Position numbers and translations under genes: made by a program. Of a DNA stretch of 13,733 bases, positions 13,678-13,733 are shown piece after piece. Position 1 is the stretch's first letter, and each line of letters starts with the position of its first letter. The notes beneath the pieces are model-generated. The model did no database searches. It was not told the DNA's origin and saw nothing but the letters and a program-made list of their open reading frames with translations. This stretch comes from an uncultured Methanomassiliicoccus sp. (lineage in GTDB: Archaea > Thermoplasmatota > Thermoplasmata > Methanomassiliicoccales > Methanomassiliicoccaceae): contig CAJKXZ010000019.1 of NCBI GenBank assembly GCA_905203995.1, positions 1 through 13,733 on the forward strand. Reading direction: 5' to 3'.

Positions 13678-13733
13678 TCATAGAAGGTTCATAGAAGGTT
13701 CATAGAAGGTTCATAGAAGGTTCATAGAAGGTT
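13678..13733 (+). repeat. 11-bp tandem repeat, at least five copies, cut by the window end
   Basis: TCATAGAAGGT repeats exactly at 13678, 13689, 13700, 13711 and 13722, and a sixth begins at the last base. The + strand unit contains TAG and the - strand unit TGA. Since 11 is not a multiple of three, every frame meets a stop within 33 bp, so the array is non-coding. Total length is unknown. Confidence 0.85.

Noticed and set aside
13588..13733. CRISPR array
   Set aside because: The units are directly joined with no unique spacers, and unit lengths (23 and 11 bp) do not fit a repeat-spacer design; no cas gene is present.

Overview
The window looks like a chromosomal segment of an archaeon, most likely a host-associated Thermoplasmatota methanogen of the Methanomassiliicoccales type (inference, no marker gene proves it). 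The main evidence is a short archaeal-type triosephosphate isomerase, a bifunctional archaeal fructose-1,6-bisphosphate aldolase/phosphatase, TATA/BRE-like promoters, GGTGA-type ribosome binding sites, and a giant beta-helix adhesin with an InlB-type repeat and a C-terminal membrane anchor, as is common in gut archaea.

Layout. 1-858: a small + strand operon of a DUF3791-like protein and an overlapping unknown 96-residue protein, preceded by a GC-rich hairpin and closed by a hairpin with T-tracts on both sides. 859-4832 (-): the surface adhesin, whose signal-peptide region is put out of frame by a run of nine G. 5062-6874 (-): overlapping fbp and tpiA, a gluconeogenic pair. 6997-7221 (-): a small ferredoxin with a long structured leader. 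7371-10737: a 3.3 kb segment bounded by two nearly identical 60-bp direct repeats; it holds a membrane-anchored unknown protein with a C8 tract in its leader, a self-inhibited (class III) Fic adenylyltransferase, and an AlbA_2/HATPase/winged-helix regulator. 10834-12096 (+): an AAA_14/DUF4143 ATPase with a PD-(D/E)xK-like C-terminus. 12177-13448 (-): an AAA_15/21 (OLD/SMC-like) ATPase with a palindrome at its start and two tandem-repeat arrays upstream, the last running off the window.

How it fits together. The fbp-tpiA-ferredoxin block is housekeeping metabolism and looks GC-rich (one sampled line, 5221-5280, is 37/60 G+C). The flanks are accessory and AT-richer (12421-12480 is 19/60). The accessory genes are of classes often found in toxin-antitoxin, stress or phage-defence islands, but no complete known defence system can be named. 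The strongest unusual signals are the poly-G tract that would act as an ON/OFF switch for the adhesin, the second G/C homopolymer at another exported protein, the 60-bp repeats bracketing the fic segment, and the cluster of short tandem repeats placed at promoters of the two ATPase genes.
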